DNA from: Acheta domesticus | Taxonomy: Eukaryota > Arthropoda > Insecta > Orthoptera > Gryllidae | Reading direction: 5' to 3' | DNA length: 64,000 nucleotides | Assembly (NCBI GenBank): GCA_031308135.1 | Contig: JAHLJT010000631.1 | Coordinates: 33,465,522-33,529,521 of the forward strand | Shown here: positions 63,103-64,000 of the stretch, one piece after another | Layout: every line of letters starts with the position of its first letter | Position numbering within the stretch: the first letter of the stretch is position 1 | Translations under genes and position numbers: made by a program | The notes under the pieces: model-generated | The model's input: the letters and a program-made list of their open reading frames with translations, nothing else | Database searches by the model: none | Told to the model about the DNA's origin: nothing

Positions 63103-64000
63103 ATGAATCAATCGACTTCGTCTTCTTCTTCTTCCGGCATTGCAAACGCTCTCCAGTGGACGGACGCCGCGCACTCTTTAAACGACCGTGTAATTCGGGG
63201 TGTAATTTCGAATCCTCCTCCCCCACACGACATCGCGGATCCGGTCGAGTTTCTCAACCGATGTCGTGTTCCCTTCCATCTGAAGATGTTTGAAGGACTC
63301 AACAACACTCTCGATCGACCTTGTTTCAAAATTTTCGCGCAACTCGAGTGTCAGTTTTTGATTGAGAAAGAGAACGTCGAGTCGCACGAAATCGTAGGGG
63401 TGCTGCAGCCCATCTTTCTTTCGGCACGGACTGCGGTGCTCACCCGAGGTGATGACATTTCGGAATTTTTTCCTTTCTAGAATCGCGGATCCTATCAATT
63501 CCAGATTCGACGAGTTTTCCGAGAGAGATTCCGGAAAATTGTTGGCCTCTATCGTCGCTCTTCATATTTCGGCTCACTTGTTCGAACCTATCGCTCATTC
63601 TGCTTCTTCTTTTCTTCCTCTTCCGGCATCCATTGCGAGACGTCGTGCTGTGATTAACGTGCATAATCGAGACGAAAAATGTTTCCTGTGGGCGGTGGCT
63701 TCGGCTCTTCTTCATAAACGTCTGCCCCCACACAGCAAAATTTTACATTCTGATCGTACCAGTACGTACGAAACCCTTTTCGGTGAAATGGAAAACAGTC
63801 TCGATTTGCGCGACATCTCTTGGCCCCTGCCCGTTCACGAGATTAAACGTTTCGAACGACAAAATCCTAGTTTTTCGTTTAACGTGTTTACGTTAGAGTT
63901 TGATTCGGCCAACACATCTTGGAAAATCGTAGGTCCTGTGCACTTTTCGGAAACAAAGAAAGAGAACCATTTCAATTTCTTGCTAATTCATGGCGACGGC
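63103..64000 (+). pseudogene. PolB: Polinton DNA polymerase B, N-terminal part (copy B), cut by window end
   Basis: ATG 63103 after a good 3' splice-like TTTTCTTTTAG. The same N-terminal domain as copy A (NRCRVPFHLKMFEGL, then DEKCFLWAVASAL in another frame). One extra T near 63473 ends the first frame at 63480; the sequence continues in the family frame to the window end, with more differences around 63735-63745. The exonuclease and polymerase domains lie beyond the window. Confidence 0.85.

Overview
The window reads as a repeat-rich stretch of a eukaryotic, probably arthropod, nuclear genome. Evidence for this is a Ty3/gypsy LTR retrotransposon, three kinds of non-LTR retrotransposon, a Tc1-like DNA transposon, tRNA-derived SINE-like sequences, spliceosomal introns, microsatellites and two copies of a Polinton/Maverick (adintovirus-like) element. 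I see no convincing host gene. All family assignments come from reading motifs; no search was run.

Layout: (1) Positions 1-18284 are copy A of a composite unit made of a minus-strand gypsy element (pol, gag, truncated LTR), a non-coding control block (hairpin, iterons, a repeated GCTCTGG-type motif, a tRNA-like A/B box) and a Polinton. (2) Positions 18285-19284 are exactly 1000 N, cutting the Polinton DNA polymerase of copy A. (3) Positions 19285-41282 hold unrelated repeats: a 5'-truncated CR1/Jockey-like element, a near-complete R4/Dong-clade element sitting in a TAA microsatellite, a decayed Tc1-like transposon, a decayed I-clade LINE carrying a SINE, a tandem ~570-bp repeat, microsatellites and anonymous AT-rich DNA. 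(4) Positions 41283-64000 are a gypsy element with both LTR ends followed by copy B of the same control block and Polinton, running off the window inside the polymerase.

The Polinton carries a long minus-strand block. From its upstream end this is: a spliced gene of unknown function, a coiled-coil fibre-like protein, a pX-like core protein, an adenain-like cysteine protease, penton, major capsid protein, an acidic Ser-rich protein, packaging ATPase, a PLA2-like/DUF8207 protein, chromodomain integrase, a small membrane protein, a VVDLQGF-family protein, an unknown protein, a RING-finger protein and a small fibre-repeat protein. Protein-primed-type DNA polymerase B runs on the plus strand from a shared upstream region with tandem ~95-100-bp repeats. 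The gene set implies replication (PolB), integration (IN), and capsid assembly, maturation and DNA packaging (MCP, penton, protease, ATPase), plus two possible host-interaction proteins (RING, PLA2-like).

The two copies carry different lesions. Copy A has lost ~2.1 kb containing the integrase and two other genes. Copy B keeps the integrase but has an in-frame 132-bp deletion in the ATPase and a ~514-bp retroposed insertion in the PLA2/DUF8207 gene. Many additional one-base differences break frames in either copy; some may be assembly errors. The most novel reads are the multi-exon gene, which shows up only when splice sites are followed, a conserved plus-strand exon facing it, the shared YVD fibre repeat in two proteins, and the repeat-rich control regions at both sides of the gene block.
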